A stretch of DNA of 64,000 nucleotides from NCBI RefSeq assembly GCF_044385915.1, contig NZ_JBISCC010000121.1, positions 124,001 through 188,000 of the forward strand. Direction: 5' to 3'. The stretch comes from Thalassobellus citreus (lineage in GTDB: Bacteria; Bacteroidota; Bacteroidia; Flavobacteriales; Flavobacteriaceae). The notes beneath the pieces are model-generated. The model was not told the origin of the DNA, did not search any database, and was given only the letters and a program-made list of their open reading frames with translations. The translations under genes and the position numbers were made by a program. Positions 43,479 through 52,812 of the stretch are shown here, in pieces; positions within the stretch are counted from its first letter, which is position 1; each line of letters opens with the position of its first letter.

Positions 43479-44849
43479 TTATTGCATTGAATCTAAAATC
43501 ATTTCAATGTCTTTTTCTGTGGTGTCTGGGTTGATAAAACAAAAGCGCGATACGGTTTCAAAAGCATCGCCGTTTTTCCATTTAGTAGGTGTTACTAAAG
43601 CAAAACCATTTTTGTGGTTCTCATAAGTCCAATGTGTATAATCTTCAAGTTTCCATCCTATTCTTCTGTATAAAACACAAGATAAACTAGGTTCTCGTAC
43701 TAACTCAACATGTGGGTTTTCTTCAATCATTTTACCTGCGATTTGTGCTAATTCCAGACCGCGCTCTACGGCTTCTTTGTATCTATCTGTACCATGCATG
43801 GCTAAAGAAAACCACAAAGGCAACCCTCTAACACGACGTGTTAATTGTATTTGATAATCGGTTGGATTAAACCCGTGAGCACCTTCGTCTTTAAAAATAT
43901 CTAAATAAGATCCTTGTTGTGAATGCGCATTTTTAGCTAATTCTGGTTCTTTATAAATAACAGCACCACAATCGTATGGTGAAAACATCCATTTATGAGG
44001 ATCTATAGTAATACTATCAGCTTTTTCAACACCGTTAAATAAATGTCTTACAGAGTCAGCTGCCAAAGCACCACCACCATAAGCTGCATCAATATGAAAC
44101 CATAAATTTTCTTTTTCGCAAATAGTAGCAATACCTTCTAAATCATCAATAATACCTGCATTGGTTGTACCTCCTGTACCTACAACAGCAAATAAACGCT
44201 TGCGTTGATCTTCTGTTAGAGAATCTATAGCTTCTTGTAATTCTTTACCATGTAATACATCTTCTGTATCAACTAAAAAAACATCGACATCAATAACTTT
44301 TGCCATAGATTTAATAGACGAATGCGCTCCAATAGATGTAATAATAAGTCCTTTTTCGCCTTTAAAATTGTCATTTTCTCTCCAATGTTCACGAGCCGTA
44401 ACCATAGCAGATAAATTTGCTGCCGTACCACCACTAGTAAATACTCCAAAAGCGCCTTCTGGCATACCTGTTAAAGAGACAATCCATTTCATGGCTTCGT
44501 TTTCGCAAAAAATACCACCTGCACCTTCCATCCAATACGCGCCATGTATACTAGAAGCCGATGTTACTAAATCGAACATAATAGCTGCTCTTGTTGGAGC
44601 TGCTGGTACGAAAGCTAAATTCCTAGGATGATCTACAGGAACATTGGCTTTCATTAAATGTTTTTTCCATAATTTTAATGCGTTCTCTCCGCCAATACCA
44701 TCTTCGGTTATAGTCTCTCCTACTAAAGCTTTAAGCTCTGCTTCTTTTTTGGGTTTTCCAATTTTTGGATTAGTTTCAGAAATTCTGCTAATGGCATATT
44801 TCATAATATCCATAGTCATTTCAACTAATTCAATATCTATTTTGTGCAT
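43479..44849 (-). CDS. group II PLP-dependent decarboxylase
   Basis: A 456-residue PLP enzyme of the glutamate/aromatic-amino-acid decarboxylase group. The PLP lysine is K286 in S-I-T-I-D-P-H-K-W-M-F; earlier come F-T-S-G-G-T-A-A-N-L (phosphate loop, about 143), the stacking His in I-G-A-H-S-S and the Asp of W-F-H-I-D-A-A-Y-G-G. Cytoplasmic. Its ATG lies 3 nt after the bshC stop, so they are co-translated. Possible substrates are aspartate, glutamate, diaminobutyrate or aromatic amino acids; the sequence does not decide. Confidence 0.9.
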   Translation of the reverse strand: MHKIDIELVEMTMDIMKYAISRISETNPKIGKPKKEAELKALVGETITEDGIGGENALKLWKKHLMKANVPVDHPRNLAFVPAAPTRAAIMFDLVTSASSIHGAYWMEGAGGIFCENEAMKWIVSLTGMPEGAFGVFTSGGTAANLSAMVTAREHWRENDNFKGEKGLIITSIGAHSSIKSMAKVIDVDVFLVDTEDVLHGKELQEAIDSLTEDQRKRLFAVVGTGGTTNAGIIDDLEGIATICEKENLWFHIDAAYGGGALAADSVRHLFNGVEKADSITIDPHKWMFSPYDCGAVIYKEPELAKNAHSQQGSYLDIFKDEGAHGFNPTDYQIQLTRRVRGLPLWFSLAMHGTDRYKEAVERGLELAQIAGKMIEENPHVELVREPSLSCVLYRRIGWKLEDYTHWTYENHKNGFALVTPTKWKNGDAFETVSRFCFINPDTTEKDIEMILDSMQ

Positions 44850-44852
44850 TGA

Positions 44853-46457
44853 TTATAATGTTAATATGATAAATTCGCCTTGTAAAGGCTTTAAGGTTTC
44901 TATAAGTTTAGGGATTAATTGGTCTCCATATTCTAAGTAAAATTCAGAGAAGTTTGTATTACGCTCTTGTAAACTTTGATTAGGAAACAACTCATTTTGA
45001 ATATCAGTCATTCTTAAAACTTGATCTGACAATTTCTTTTTTTGAGCTTTAAGCAAGCGTTTTTCTAGTGTTTCGAGTCCTTTTATCTGCTTAACTTCTT
45101 GAGCTTTTACAGCGCCTAAAAAAGATTTATCAGTTTGTTCGGCAAGTTTAAACAATGCTTCAAACTGATTCTCTAAGGTTTCTTTTTGTTTAGAAAAATC
45201 AATTTCTATATTCGATATTTCTCTTACTTTTTTATTAATAAAAGTATCTCGCTTTAAAAACACATCTTCATCAGAAATGTTTAGATTTTGAAGTTTTTTA
45301 GATTGACTCTCTGATTTAATTAAAACCGAATTCCGCAAAAGCAGCATTGGAAATGGCACGTTCACTTTATTAAAAAATTGCTTTAATTGAAACCAATATG
45401 CAATTTCACCGCCACCACCTACATAACAAAGGTTTGGTAAAATAACTTCTTGATATAACGGACGCATAATAACATTAGGTGAAAACCTTTCAGGGAAGTC
45501 TAACACTTCTTTTAGTATTTCACTCTTGCTCCATTGTATATCTGTATTAAGTACTTTATAAATACCATCTTCAAAAACAATGCGTTCTCTTAAATTTTCT
45601 TTTAAATAAAATAAATTTATGTCTCTAGGGTTTACCTGAATCCCATAAGATTCGTTAGGTAATGCACTAATTCGCTTATTGGTTTCAGATACTTCTTTAA
45701 AAGATGTTTGATTCAATAATTCATCTTCTATAAAAGGAATGAATTGCTTTTTTAAACCTTTATCATTAGCGTCAATAATAACTAATCCGTAGTCTTTAAA
45801 TAATTCATTAGCTAAAAAACGCGTGGCATCGGCTAAGTTTTGATGTTTTAAATAAGCTTTCTCAAAAAGTTTTTTTAAATATTCGGCATTTTTGGTGGTA
45901 CCTAATTCTTTTGATAATAAATTAAAAACAGCTTCTAACCCGCCTGTATTTAAATCTCCTACCGCTCCACTAGCGTCTTTATTCCAATGTACTTTCTTTC
46001 CTTTAAAATTGAAATAGTTTATTTCTTCAAAATCATGATCTTCAGTAGCCATCCAATAAATAGGCACAAAATTAGATTCAGGATATTTTTCTTTTAATTG
46101 ATTTGATAAGTTTATTGTTGATACAATCTTATATAAAAAATAAAGCGGTCCTGTAAATAAATTTAGCTGATGCCCTGTAGTTACAGTAAAAGTATTTTCT
46201 AATTGTAAGCTTTTAATATGTTGAAGCGTTAATTCTGAAGCTTCTAATGTTTTGTATTGATTTGATAACGCTTCAACTAAAGCAGTACGCGATTGTAATT
46301 GAAACGACGCTTGTTTTTCTTCAATTTGAGTTTTAAAATTTTCTATTATTGGAAACCTTTCATAAAACGGCTTCAATTCTAACTTTTCTTCTAAATAATC
46401 ACAAATTAAGGAAGAAAAATAGCCTGTTTTTTTAAATGAAATACAATCGGTTTGCAT
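44853..46457 (-). CDS. bshC: bacillithiol biosynthesis cysteine-adding enzyme
   Basis: A 534-residue cytoplasmic protein of the BshC family, the last enzyme of bacillithiol synthesis, joining cysteine to glucosaminyl-malate. Recognisable features: the N-terminal Rossmann-like part with V-T-T-G-H-Q-L-N-L-F-T-G-P-L-Y-F-L-Y-K, W-M-A-T-E-D-H-D-F-E-E (the characteristic acidic motif), R-P-L-Y-Q-E-V-I-L-P-N-L-C-Y-V-G-G-G-G-E-I-A-Y-W, and a C-terminal coiled coil. Full length. An exact -7 element precedes it. BshA is encoded about 6 kb away in this window; BshB is not here. Confidence 0.95.
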   Translation of the reverse strand: MQTDCISFKKTGYFSSLICDYLEEKLELKPFYERFPIIENFKTQIEEKQASFQLQSRTALVEALSNQYKTLEASELTLQHIKSLQLENTFTVTTGHQLNLFTGPLYFLYKIVSTINLSNQLKEKYPESNFVPIYWMATEDHDFEEINYFNFKGKKVHWNKDASGAVGDLNTGGLEAVFNLLSKELGTTKNAEYLKKLFEKAYLKHQNLADATRFLANELFKDYGLVIIDANDKGLKKQFIPFIEDELLNQTSFKEVSETNKRISALPNESYGIQVNPRDINLFYLKENLRERIVFEDGIYKVLNTDIQWSKSEILKEVLDFPERFSPNVIMRPLYQEVILPNLCYVGGGGEIAYWFQLKQFFNKVNVPFPMLLLRNSVLIKSESQSKKLQNLNISDEDVFLKRDTFINKKVREISNIEIDFSKQKETLENQFEALFKLAEQTDKSFLGAVKAQEVKQIKGLETLEKRLLKAQKKKLSDQVLRMTDIQNELFPNQSLQERNTNFSEFYLEYGDQLIPKLIETLKPLQGEFIILTL

Positions 46458-46483
46458 ATTGAAAATTAGAAAAAATTAGACTA

Positions 46484-46491
46484 CAAATATA
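46484..46491 (-). promoter_or_regulatory. Bacteroidota -7 promoter element (TATATTTG) of bshC
   Basis: Exact TAnnTTTG match, 26 nt upstream of the bshC ATG. Confidence 0.6.
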
Positions 46492-46697
46492 GAGTTAATC
46501 AATTTTGAAATTCTAAAAATTTAGTTAAGAATTAAATAAAAAAAAAACAAGTATCAGTATTTTATCTTATACCTAAAAAACCCGCTTATTTAGAATCATT
46601 ATTCATATTAATGTTCTTTTAACATAGATAACTTTACAATAACCCATAGTTAATTAAACCACCTTAATTGCTTAACAATAAACATCAATTCAAATTA

Positions 46698-46705
46698 TAG
46701 TTTTG
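46698..46705 (+). promoter_or_regulatory. -7 promoter element (TAGTTTTG) of the PhoX-like gene
   Basis: Exact TAnnTTTG match with an upstream TTG 17 bp away (46678-46680), compatible with the -33/-7 layout of the primary Bacteroidota sigma factor. Confidence 0.6.
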
Positions 46706-46742
46706 GCAAAGATTAATTAACCAAAAATTATAAAATTAAATC

Positions 46743-48278
46743 ATGAACAAATTACTTAAACTATTTGTATTACTTTTTGTTTTAACCTCATCATCGACTA
46801 TACTAGTTAGTTGTGATATTGAAGATGGTAAAGACGGTATTAACGGTGTTGACGGAAAAGATGGTGTTGACGGGGAAGATGGAGAGAATGGAGAAGATTT
46901 CACACCTTCTATAGATATGTTTTCTAATAAATCTTCATTAGATCCATTAGTAAAAATGCATTCAGATTTTAGCACTGTAGAAACCTTTTCTTTAATTAGT
47001 TCTACTGATGTGCTTTCTGACGGGTTTCGTCTTGTAGGTGCACAAGATGGTGCAGGATTTTTAAAAGACGGAGAAAATTATATTTATGTAGTAAACGCTG
47101 AAGACGATCATGCTGTATCTAGAATTCACCTTGATAAAGACTTAACTCCAGTTAACGGAGAATGGTTATTAAATAATGGTGTAGCAGATATGGCTAGACA
47201 ATGTTCTGGAACCATGTGGGAAAAAGCTATTCATGGTGGAGATAAAGACTTATTTTTATCGGCTTCTGAATCTATTCATTATGTTGTAAAAGGTATTGAT
47301 CCTTGGATTGAAACCCCAACACCAACTGCTGATTTTGGACTAGATGCTTTAGGGCAATTTTCATGGGAAAACGCAGTACCATTACCAAAAGATGCGTTTT
47401 CAGGAAAAACGATTATTATTGGTGGTGATGATGATTCTAGCGGATCTGAAGGCCAAGTAACCATGTACTATTCTGAAAATGGTGATGCTGATTTAGAAAA
47501 TGGAAAAATTTATGTTTTAAAATTCAAACAAATTTCTGACGGTTCTGGTGGTATTATTGATGCTACTGCTAATACAACATATAACGAAGGAAGCCTTGAT
47601 TTTGGCAAAACTTACGATGTCGAATTTGTAGAAATAGTTGACGGAGCTTCTTTAACAAAAGACGAAATGGAAACTGCTTGTACAAATGTAAACGCTTCTC
47701 AATTTATGCGTGTAGAAGATGTTGATTATAAAAAAGGTAGTGATACCGCCAATGGAAGACAAGTATATTTTAATGTTACTGGAAAAGGTCCTGGTGCAGG
47801 CACATACAACGATTGGGGAACTGTTTATAAATTAGTTTTAAATGAAACAAATCCTTTAGAAGCCAAATTAACTCAAGTTATAAGCGGAAATACAGACACG
47901 AATAATAAAGACGGAAACATTGCAGCGCTTCAAAGCCCTGATAATATTTGTGTTACCGAAAACTTTATTTACATTCAAGAAGATCCTAATTCTTTTAGTA
48001 GAGGACACGCTGCTCAAATTTATCAAACAGATTTAGATGGTAATAATGCTAAAGTTGTTTTAGAATTAAAAATCAATAGCAACTTATCTCCAACAGGAAG
48101 TTCTGACTTTTCTGGTGAGTTTGGTGCTTTAATAGATATTTCTGATAAGTTAGGTGTGCCAGATACATTCTTATTAAATCTACAACCTCATTACTGGAGA
48201 AGTGATGAGTTTTCAACAACTAGTTTACCTCATAATCAAGGTGGTCAAATTGTTTTATTAAAAGGTTTACCTAGATAA
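46743..48278 (+). CDS. PhoX-like (DUF839) lipoprotein with collagen-like N-terminus
   Basis: A 511-residue lipoprotein with lipobox T-I-L-V-S-C near residue 27, followed by eight or so Gly-X-Y-like triplets (G-K-D-G-I-N-G-V-D-G-K-D-G-V-D-G-E-D-G-E-N-G-E-D, given here in short units), a collagen-like spacer rich in Asp. The rest resembles the PhoX/DUF839 beta-propeller: F-M-R-V-E-D-V-D-Y, V-Y-F-N-V-T-G-K-G, L-Q-S-P-D-N-I-C-V-T and Y-I-Q-E-D-P-N-S. PhoX enzymes are Ca/Fe-dependent alkaline phosphatases; these residues suggest the fold but activity is not assured. A strong terminator follows before the peroxidase gene. Confidence 0.78.
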   Translation: MNKLLKLFVLLFVLTSSSTILVSCDIEDGKDGINGVDGKDGVDGEDGENGEDFTPSIDMFSNKSSLDPLVKMHSDFSTVETFSLISSTDVLSDGFRLVGAQDGAGFLKDGENYIYVVNAEDDHAVSRIHLDKDLTPVNGEWLLNNGVADMARQCSGTMWEKAIHGGDKDLFLSASESIHYVVKGIDPWIETPTPTADFGLDALGQFSWENAVPLPKDAFSGKTIIIGGDDDSSGSEGQVTMYYSENGDADLENGKIYVLKFKQISDGSGGIIDATANTTYNEGSLDFGKTYDVEFVEIVDGASLTKDEMETACTNVNASQFMRVEDVDYKKGSDTANGRQVYFNVTGKGPGAGTYNDWGTVYKLVLNETNPLEAKLTQVISGNTDTNNKDGNIAALQSPDNICVTENFIYIQEDPNSFSRGHAAQIYQTDLDGNNAKVVLELKINSNLSPTGSSDFSGEFGALIDISDKLGVPDTFLLNLQPHYWRSDEFSTTSLPHNQGGQIVLLKGLPR

Positions 48279-48300
48279 AACAAAAAAAATATTACACTTT

Positions 48301-48333
48301 AAAGAATCTTCATTTTTACAATGAAGATTCTTT
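48301..48333 (+). terminator. terminator of the PhoX-like gene
   Basis: AAAGAATCTTCAT pairs perfectly with ATGAAGATTCTTT across a TTTTACA loop, followed by a T-rich tract. The second arm contains an ATG that begins an apparent longer peroxidase frame, which is therefore not the real start. Confidence 0.8.
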
Positions 48334-48359
48334 TATTTATAAAAATTCTCATTCTAGTT

Positions 48360-50171
48360 ATGTATCAAAATTTTAAAATATTTATTCTCTTCTTAGCGTT
48401 CATAACAATAAGCGCCTGTAACAAAAAAAAAGACAGCATACCTGTTGTTAATTGGTCTTTTGCTCAAAACTATTATTTAAAAAATATTGATATCGCAATA
48501 GCATATATAGATAGTTTAGAAACCGAAGGCATGAAAGGTAATAATGCTAAAAAATATTTCGCCTTATCTAGAGAAGCCTTTAAAAAAGCAGAACCATATG
48601 CTTCCTATTTAAATCCAGAAGTTGGACATCGTACAAACGGTCCAGCACTTCCTATTTATATGGACGATAGCGGCAAAGTCATAAAACCAATAGGCTATCA
48701 AAAAATTGAAGAAGGCATTTACGATCAGGAGACGCCCTTAGTCGATTTTAAGCAAGAATTATCTGTTCAAAAAGGCATGTTGCATGTGCTTAAAACTGAG
48801 GTAGAAAAAAGAGAACTAAATCCGCAACGATTTTTTATAGCCATACATCAGCAATTATTTAGAATTGTAAGCTTAGCAATTACTGGCTTCGACACCCCTA
48901 TAAGCCATTTAGGGATTCATGAAACCATTGTATCATTAAAAAGCTTAAAAACCATTTATAAGAATACACTTAGACCTATTATAAAAAAGAAAAACAAAGC
49001 TTTAGATGACACCTTCGAAAACAATCTATTAAAAGCCATCGCTTTTATTAAAAAGAATGAAGACTTTAATACTTTTGACAGGTTTACGTTTACGCGAGAT
49101 TACATGAATCCTATTACTAGAAATTGGATCGAAATCAGAAAAACGTGCGATATTTGGGACCCAATAAACACCACACCATTTAATTTTGACGCGCCCACTT
49201 TTTTTGAAAACAATACGTTTAATATAAATTACTTCACACCATCAATCAATAAAAATCCAACAGAAAAGCAAATAAAATTAGGCAAAAAACTGTTTTCAGA
49301 TCCAAAACTGTCTACAAGCGGAAAACTAGCATGCATTACATGTCATTTGCCTAGTAAGGGCTACACAACAAATGTTGCGCTTGATTTAGATAACAAAGGC
49401 AACCATTTACAAAGAAATACGCCTACACTTATAAATTCTGTTTTTCAAAAAAACTTCTTTTTAGACGGTAGATCTAACAATCTAATAGACCAAATTTCAT
49501 CTGTATTTACTAACAATAAGGAGTTTAACACCAATGTTCATAAATTCTCAAATGCTATTTTAACAGATTCTACCTATATTAAATTATTTAAAGATGCTTT
49601 TGGAAAAATTCCTAAAAAAAATACAGAAGTCATAAGAGCAATCTCCTCATATGTTTCAACACTAAATGGGTTTAATTCAAAATTTGATAAAAATATTAGA
49701 GGTGAAGAAAATACTTTTTCAGATGAAGAAAAACAAGGCTACAATCTTTTTACAGGAAAAGCATTATGCGCAACATGTCATTTTATCCCGCTAACAAATG
49801 GAACAGTACCTCCATTCTTTAACGAAACAGAAAAAGAAGTTATTGGTGTTCCCAAAACAGCTAAAAACAAACAATTAGATGACGATTTAGGTTTTTATTC
49901 ATTCTACAAAGAAGATATACATAAAGGAATGTTTAAAACACCAACTATCCGAAATGTAACTTTAACTGCTCCTTACATGCACAATGGTGTATATACTACT
50001 TTAGATGAAGTTATGGACTTTTACAATCAAGGTGGCGGTGCTGGTTTAGGTTTCGATTTACCACATCAAACCTTACCTTTTGATAATTTAGATTTATCTG
50101 AAGAAGAACAGGCAAGTATTATTGCTTTTATGAAAACTTTGACAGATAGCGATTTAAATGAAACCTACTAA
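48360..50171 (+). CDS. di-haem cytochrome c peroxidase/MauG-like lipoprotein
   Basis: A 603-residue protein with an exported lipoprotein signal (lipobox I-T-I-S-A-C at about 14-19). The N-terminal 280 residues are helical and not recognised. From about 290 comes the di-haem peroxidase domain: haem motif C-I-T-C-H at about 325 and C-A-T-C-H at about 470, with F-K-T-P-T-I-R-N-V and A-P-Y-M-H-N-G-V near the end, as in CcpA/MauG proteins. Such enzymes reduce periplasmic H2O2 or oxidise protein substrates. I chose the second ATG because the first lies in the preceding terminator. Next to the PhoX-like gene on the same strand. Confidence 0.88.
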   Translation: MYQNFKIFILFLAFITISACNKKKDSIPVVNWSFAQNYYLKNIDIAIAYIDSLETEGMKGNNAKKYFALSREAFKKAEPYASYLNPEVGHRTNGPALPIYMDDSGKVIKPIGYQKIEEGIYDQETPLVDFKQELSVQKGMLHVLKTEVEKRELNPQRFFIAIHQQLFRIVSLAITGFDTPISHLGIHETIVSLKSLKTIYKNTLRPIIKKKNKALDDTFENNLLKAIAFIKKNEDFNTFDRFTFTRDYMNPITRNWIEIRKTCDIWDPINTTPFNFDAPTFFENNTFNINYFTPSINKNPTEKQIKLGKKLFSDPKLSTSGKLACITCHLPSKGYTTNVALDLDNKGNHLQRNTPTLINSVFQKNFFLDGRSNNLIDQISSVFTNNKEFNTNVHKFSNAILTDSTYIKLFKDAFGKIPKKNTEVIRAISSYVSTLNGFNSKFDKNIRGEENTFSDEEKQGYNLFTGKALCATCHFIPLTNGTVPPFFNETEKEVIGVPKTAKNKQLDDDLGFYSFYKEDIHKGMFKTPTIRNVTLTAPYMHNGVYTTLDEVMDFYNQGGGAGLGFDLPHQTLPFDNLDLSEEEQASIIAFMKTLTDSDLNETY

Positions 50172-50197
50172 ATAACGTTACCTTCTAACTTTTATTT

Positions 50198-50237
50198 AAG
50201 GCACTTGAATCATTTCTGATTTAAGCGCCTTTTTACT
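50198..50237 (+). terminator. terminator of the peroxidase gene
   Basis: AAGGCACTTGAATCA and TGATTTAAGCGCCTT form an imperfect hairpin, followed by TTTTTAC. Confidence 0.7.
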
Positions 50238-50363
50238 TTTCATAATCAATATAACACATTACAAAACAACACATTAAAGTTAAAATTAACATAATACAGT
50301 ATGTTTTATGCTTGGTTTTTCGTAATTTAATAGACGTTAATTTTTTATAAAACTAAATAAGTC

Positions 50364-51632
50364 ATGAAAAACAAGCTATTCTTAACACTTACAGTATTTA
50401 GCGCGTTCTTTTTATGTAATATTTTAAACATAAATGGACAAACTATAGATTCATTTACTGAAATTAAAGGTAAAGTAATTGACAGTAAAACAAATGACCC
50501 ATTAATATTTACAGATTTAGTTATTAAAGATTCAAATATCAGTACCATTTCTAATACAGATGGTGAATTTGTTTTAAAAATACCTATTACTCTAAATAAT
50601 GACATACTTACGATTTCTCGTTTAGGGTATCAAAAAGAAGAAATCTTAATTTCTACATTAAAAAGTAATCAAAAAATCAAATTAACACAAGCTGTAACAG
50701 AACTAACTCCTATTAGTATTGCTACTTATACAGATGCCAAGGCACTTTTAAAAGAGACTCTAAAAAACAAAAGCTCTAATTACAATAACAACAATGCTTT
50801 AATGACGGCCTTTTACAGAGAAACCATAAAGAAAAGAAGAAAAAATGCTTCTTTATCTGAAGCTGTTGTGCAAATACATAAGAGTCCTTATGGTAGTGTA
50901 AAAAGAGATGGAATCGAATTAATAAAATCTAGAAAAAAAACTGATTATACTAAACTAGATACACTAGCTATTAAGCTTCAAGGAGGTCCTTTTAGCAACT
51001 TATATACTGATATTATAAAATACCCAGAGTATATTTTTGATAAAGAAGATATAGATTTATATGATTTTAGTTTTGATACATCTACCCAAATAAACAAAAA
51101 CATGGTTTATGTGGTAAACTTTAAACAAAAGTTGGGTGTTACTACACCTCTATATTATGGCAAACTCTATATAGATTCTGAAACCTTAGCCTTAACAAAT
51201 GCTGTTTACAGTTTAAATGTGGAAAACAAAGAACTTTCTAGCCGTATGTACATTCGTAAAAAACCAAGAAAAGTTGATGTATACCCTACTCAAGCGACTT
51301 ACAGAGTTAACTATAGAACACAAAATGGAAAATGGCATTATGCCTATAGTAATATTTTACTAACATTTAAAGTAAATTGGAAAGGAAAACTTTTTAATAG
51401 TATATACACCTTAAATAGCGAAATGGCTATAACAGATTGGAAAACTAATGACACCAAGTTCGCAAGAATAAGAGAAAACATTATTAGGCCAACCACGATT
51501 TTAACTGATGAAACTTCTGGTTTTTCAGACCCCGAATTTTGGGGAGAATACAATATTATTGAACCCGAAAAATCAATTGAATCTGCAATAAAAAAAATTC
51601 AAAAAAAGTTAAAGCGTACCAAAACCATATAA
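50364..51632 (+). CDS. CarboxypepD_reg-like domain exported protein
   Basis: A 422-residue exported protein with a signal peptide (ending I-N-G-Q). Residues about 30-115 form a CarboxypepD_reg-like domain (I-K-G-K-V-I-D-S-K-T-N-D-P-L, N-T-D-G-E-F, I-S-R-L-G-Y-Q-K) and the rest is a beta-rich region common in Bacteroidota proteins that have this domain but lack the TonB-receptor barrel (T-A-F-Y-R-E-T-I, Y-G-K-L-Y-I-D-S-E-T-L-A-L). It is probably periplasmic or outer-membrane associated. Function unknown. Single gene, convergent with bshA. Confidence 0.8.
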   Translation: MKNKLFLTLTVFSAFFLCNILNINGQTIDSFTEIKGKVIDSKTNDPLIFTDLVIKDSNISTISNTDGEFVLKIPITLNNDILTISRLGYQKEEILISTLKSNQKIKLTQAVTELTPISIATYTDAKALLKETLKNKSSNYNNNNALMTAFYRETIKKRRKNASLSEAVVQIHKSPYGSVKRDGIELIKSRKKTDYTKLDTLAIKLQGGPFSNLYTDIIKYPEYIFDKEDIDLYDFSFDTSTQINKNMVYVVNFKQKLGVTTPLYYGKLYIDSETLALTNAVYSLNVENKELSSRMYIRKKPRKVDVYPTQATYRVNYRTQNGKWHYAYSNILLTFKVNWKGKLFNSIYTLNSEMAITDWKTNDTKFARIRENIIRPTTILTDETSGFSDPEFWGEYNIIEPEKSIESAIKKIQKKLKRTKTI

Positions 51633-51640
51633 CAACATTA

Positions 51641-52777
51641 CTACAATACGAGGCATTTAGCTAAAGTATCCTCATAAATAGCTTCGTATTGTGGTACTAT
51701 GGCGTGTAAATCGAATTTTAAAGCTTCTGTTCTAGCATTCTTTTTAAATGTTTTTAAACGCTCTGAATCACTTAAAATATGCAATGCGTTTTTAGTCATA
51801 TCATCTACATCACCAACATTACTTAAGAACCCAGAAACACCATGAATGTTAACTTCTGGTATACCACCTGTATTACTTGATATAACAGGTACACCAGAAG
51901 CCATAGCTTCTAATGCTACTAAACCAAAACTTTCAGTTTCTGAAGGCAATAAAAACAAATCACTAAAACAAAGAATTTTATCAATTTCATTACTTCTTCC
52001 AAAGAAAATTACTTTATCTAAAATACCTAATTCTTGACAACGAATCTCTATTTGTTCTCGATCTGGACCTTCGCCTACCAACATTAACTTTGCAGGCATT
52101 TCTTTTTGAATATTATAAAAAATAGAAATAACATCTTGTGCCCGTTTTACAGGTCGTAAATTACTAATATGTGTAATTATTTTTTCATCATCATTTGCCA
52201 TCATAGCACGCTGACAATCTGTGAAATTATGATTATACTTATCTAAATCAATAAAATTAGGCACTACAGAAATATCGTTTTTTATGTCAAACAACCGTAA
52301 AGTATCGTCTTTTAAGCTTTGAGAAACTGTAGTTACTGCATCTGATTTATTAATACTAAATGTTACAGCTGGTTTATAAAAAGGGTGACTTCCAACAAGC
52401 GTAATATCGGTACCATGCAAGGTTGTAACAATGGGTACATAAACATCTTCTTCTATTAGCATTTTTTTAGCCATATACGCCGCATAAGCGTGCGGAATTG
52501 CATAATGCACATGTAATATTTCAATTTTATGAAGCTTAACCATATCTACTAACTTACTAGATAAAGCCAACTCATAAGGCTGATAATGAAACAATGGGTA
52601 CTCTGGCACATTTACTTCATGATAATGCACATTATTACTTATTAACTCTAACCGCACAGGTTGATTATAGGTGATAAAATGCACTTCATGTCCGCGTTTA
52701 GAAAGTTCTAAGCCTAACTCTGTAGCAACTACACCACTACCTCCAAATGTTGGATAACAAACAATACCTATTTTCAT
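51641..52777 (-). CDS. bshA: N-acetyl-alpha-D-glucosaminyl L-malate synthase
   Basis: A 378-residue retaining glycosyltransferase (GT4) that makes GlcNAc-malate from UDP-GlcNAc and L-malate, the first step of bacillithiol synthesis. Signatures: C-Y-P-T-F-G-G-S-G-V-V-A-T-E-L-G at the start, H-V-H-Y-A-I-P-H, T-L-H-G-T-D-I-T, the C-terminal donor-binding E-S-F-G-L-V-A-L-E-A-M-A-S-G-V-P and N-T-G-G-I-P-E. Cytoplasmic, full length. It follows the GH3/beta-lactamase-like gene by 35 nt on the same strand, so it may be co-transcribed with it. Confidence 0.96.
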   Translation of the reverse strand: MKIGIVCYPTFGGSGVVATELGLELSKRGHEVHFITYNQPVRLELISNNVHYHEVNVPEYPLFHYQPYELALSSKLVDMVKLHKIEILHVHYAIPHAYAAYMAKKMLIEEDVYVPIVTTLHGTDITLVGSHPFYKPAVTFSINKSDAVTTVSQSLKDDTLRLFDIKNDISVVPNFIDLDKYNHNFTDCQRAMMANDDEKIITHISNLRPVKRAQDVISIFYNIQKEMPAKLMLVGEGPDREQIEIRCQELGILDKVIFFGRSNEIDKILCFSDLFLLPSETESFGLVALEAMASGVPVISSNTGGIPEVNIHGVSGFLSNVGDVDDMTKNALHILSDSERLKTFKKNARTEALKFDLHAIVPQYEAIYEDTLAKCLVL

Positions 52778-52812
52778 AAAAATTTATTCTAAATTTTCAA
52801 GACTAACTTTTT

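Noticed and set aside
48321..48359. Upstream ATG of the peroxidase gene
   Set aside because: It lies in the second arm of a strong terminator for the PhoX-like gene, and the second ATG gives a clean lipoprotein signal.
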